A stretch of 21,724 nt of DNA from JANNOG01 sp050329415 (GTDB lineage Bacteria > Actinomycetota > Actinomycetes > Actinomycetales > JBBAYJ01), in assembly GCA_050329415.1 (NCBI GenBank), contig JBHJOS010000076.1:1-21724 (forward strand). The letters are read 5' to 3'. The notes under the pieces were generated by a model, which ran no database searches, had not been told where the DNA came from, and saw nothing but the letters and a program-made list of their open reading frames with translations. The translations under genes were made by a program, and so were the position numbers. Positions 21,141-21,724 of this stretch are shown here, piece by piece (the stretch's first letter is position 1; every line of letters starts with the position of its first letter).

Positions 21141-21659
21141 CTACCGCGGGGAGGGTGGGCGATGGCGGTACAGGTAAGCCGCCCCGTAGCGGTACCCGAC
21201 CTCCGCCTGCCGTACTGCGCCGAGCCGCTCCGCGACGGCGATGGACGGGGTGTTCCCGCTGGCGATGACGCTGGTCGCTGTGGTCCAGCCGAAGACGTCG
21301 TAGGCCGCTGAGAGGGCCGCCCCGGCCGCCTCCGTCGCGTAGCCGCGTCCGTGCTGGGCGGGCAGCAGCGCCCAGGTGATCTCGGGCTCGGGCCACCCCT
21401 CCGGGTACCAGGGACCCACGATGCCGACGAACTCCCCGGCCGCACGCGTCTCGACGGCCCATGGCCCGTACCCGCGGATCACCCAGTGCCCCAGATAGGT
21501 CGCGAACTTTCGCCAGGCGTCCGCACGGTCGCACGGCCCCCCGTACGTCGCCGAGACCGGGTCCGCGAAGAAGGCGGCGACGCCCTCGAAGTGACGCTCC
21601 TCGTCGAAGGCGGTCAGGCGCAGCCGCTCCGTGGTGAAGGTCGGGATGTCCAGTGACAC
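21141..21659 (-). CDS. GNAT N-acetyltransferase, RimJ/RimL-like
   Basis: Transfers acetyl from acetyl-CoA to an amine on a protein N-terminus or small molecule. The 172-residue protein starts IPTFTTERLRLTAF, the standard T-x-R-L-x-L-R entry strand of the RimJ/RimL group. It has ITWALLPAQHGRGYATEA, in which Q-H-G-R-G-Y-A is the acetyl-CoA pyrophosphate loop (Q/R-x-x-G-x-A/G), and ASGNTPSIAVAERLGAVR, the typical N-x-x-S-x-x-x-x-E-x-L-G ending. The GTG at 21659 is used; no clear ribosome-binding site precedes it. Substrate unknown. The remaining 65 bases to the window end are C-rich and hold no feature. Confidence 0.88.
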   Translation of the reverse strand: MSLDIPTFTTERLRLTAFDEERHFEGVAAFFADPVSATYGGPCDRADAWRKFATYLGHWVIRGYGPWAVETRAAGEFVGIVGPWYPEGWPEPEITWALLPAQHGRGYATEAAGAALSAAYDVFGWTTATSVIASGNTPSIAVAERLGAVRQAEVGYRYGAAYLYRHRPPSPR

Positions 21660-21724
21660 GCGCCGATCATGACAGGAGGCCCCTCACCCGAATCGCGCCC
21701 CGCCACCCCCCGCCCCGCCCCCCC

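Overview
The window is very GC-rich (well over 70% by eye). It has dense genes, frequent GTG starts, several 4-base GTGA stop/start overlaps and GC3-saturated codons, all typical of a high-GC Actinomycetota chromosome. A mesophilic soil or rock actinobacterium of the Frankiales/Geodermatophilales kind would fit, but no rRNA or other marker fixes the taxon. There is no phage, integrase, IS element or CRISPR array. Genes on the left (to about 8.25 kb) and the two-component genes and clgR-like gene are on the plus strand. The efflux gene and almost everything from 14 kb onward are on the minus strand.

Region 1 (115-8252, plus strand). A pseudouridine-salvage pair comes first: PfkB-type kinase PsuK and glycosidase PsuG. 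The PsuG frame has no stop codon and runs in frame into a small heat-shock protein (Hsp20). Next is a relic of an AidB-like acyl-CoA dehydrogenase in which only the two ends survive. A beta-phosphoglucomutase and a GH65 disaccharide phosphorylase follow as an overlapping pair that together turn an alpha-glucosyl disaccharide plus phosphate into glucose 6-phosphate. A flavin reductase and RibBA (riboflavin biosynthesis entry enzymes) close the run.

Region 2 (8248-8534). This convergent intergenic region has a terminator-like palindrome, three copies of a 22-bp element with a fourth inverted copy, and an 18-bp tandem repeat.

Region 3 (8585-13920). An HAE1-type RND efflux pump (minus) is divergent from an OmpR-type response regulator and its histidine kinase (plus). 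The divergent promoter region has a nearly symmetrical array of GTGAGA boxes around a 9-bp inverted repeat, which suggests that the two-component system controls the pump.

Region 4 (13997-16298). This is a decay zone. It holds a frameshifted C-terminal remnant of a berberine-bridge FAD oxidoreductase, an intact toxin-antitoxin pair (RHH/DUF433-like antitoxin and DUF5615/PIN-like toxin) with a probably leaderless promoter and operator-like repeats, and an alpha/beta-hydrolase pseudogene. The hydrolase has three frameshifts, one of them at a (GGTC)6 tract, and an internal deletion. A 23-bp imperfect inverted repeat lies at the end of the zone.

Region 5 (16463-21659). A double-DUF427 protein is divergent from a ClgR/PopR-like regulator, which converges on a single ClpP protease. 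A perfect 8-bp-arm palindrome lies 40 bp upstream of clpP. A ferredoxin-NADP+ reductase follows, with a Cys-rich reading frame between it and clpP. The window ends with an Rpn-like PD-(D/E)XK protein carrying a 12-bp coding repeat, a small unknown ORF and a GNAT acetyltransferase.

I see no obviously new multi-gene system. The most promising items are the 22-bp repeat cluster, the clgR/clpP palindrome, the RND/two-component operator array, the PsuG-Hsp20 continuous frame and the toxin-antitoxin control region inside the decay zone.
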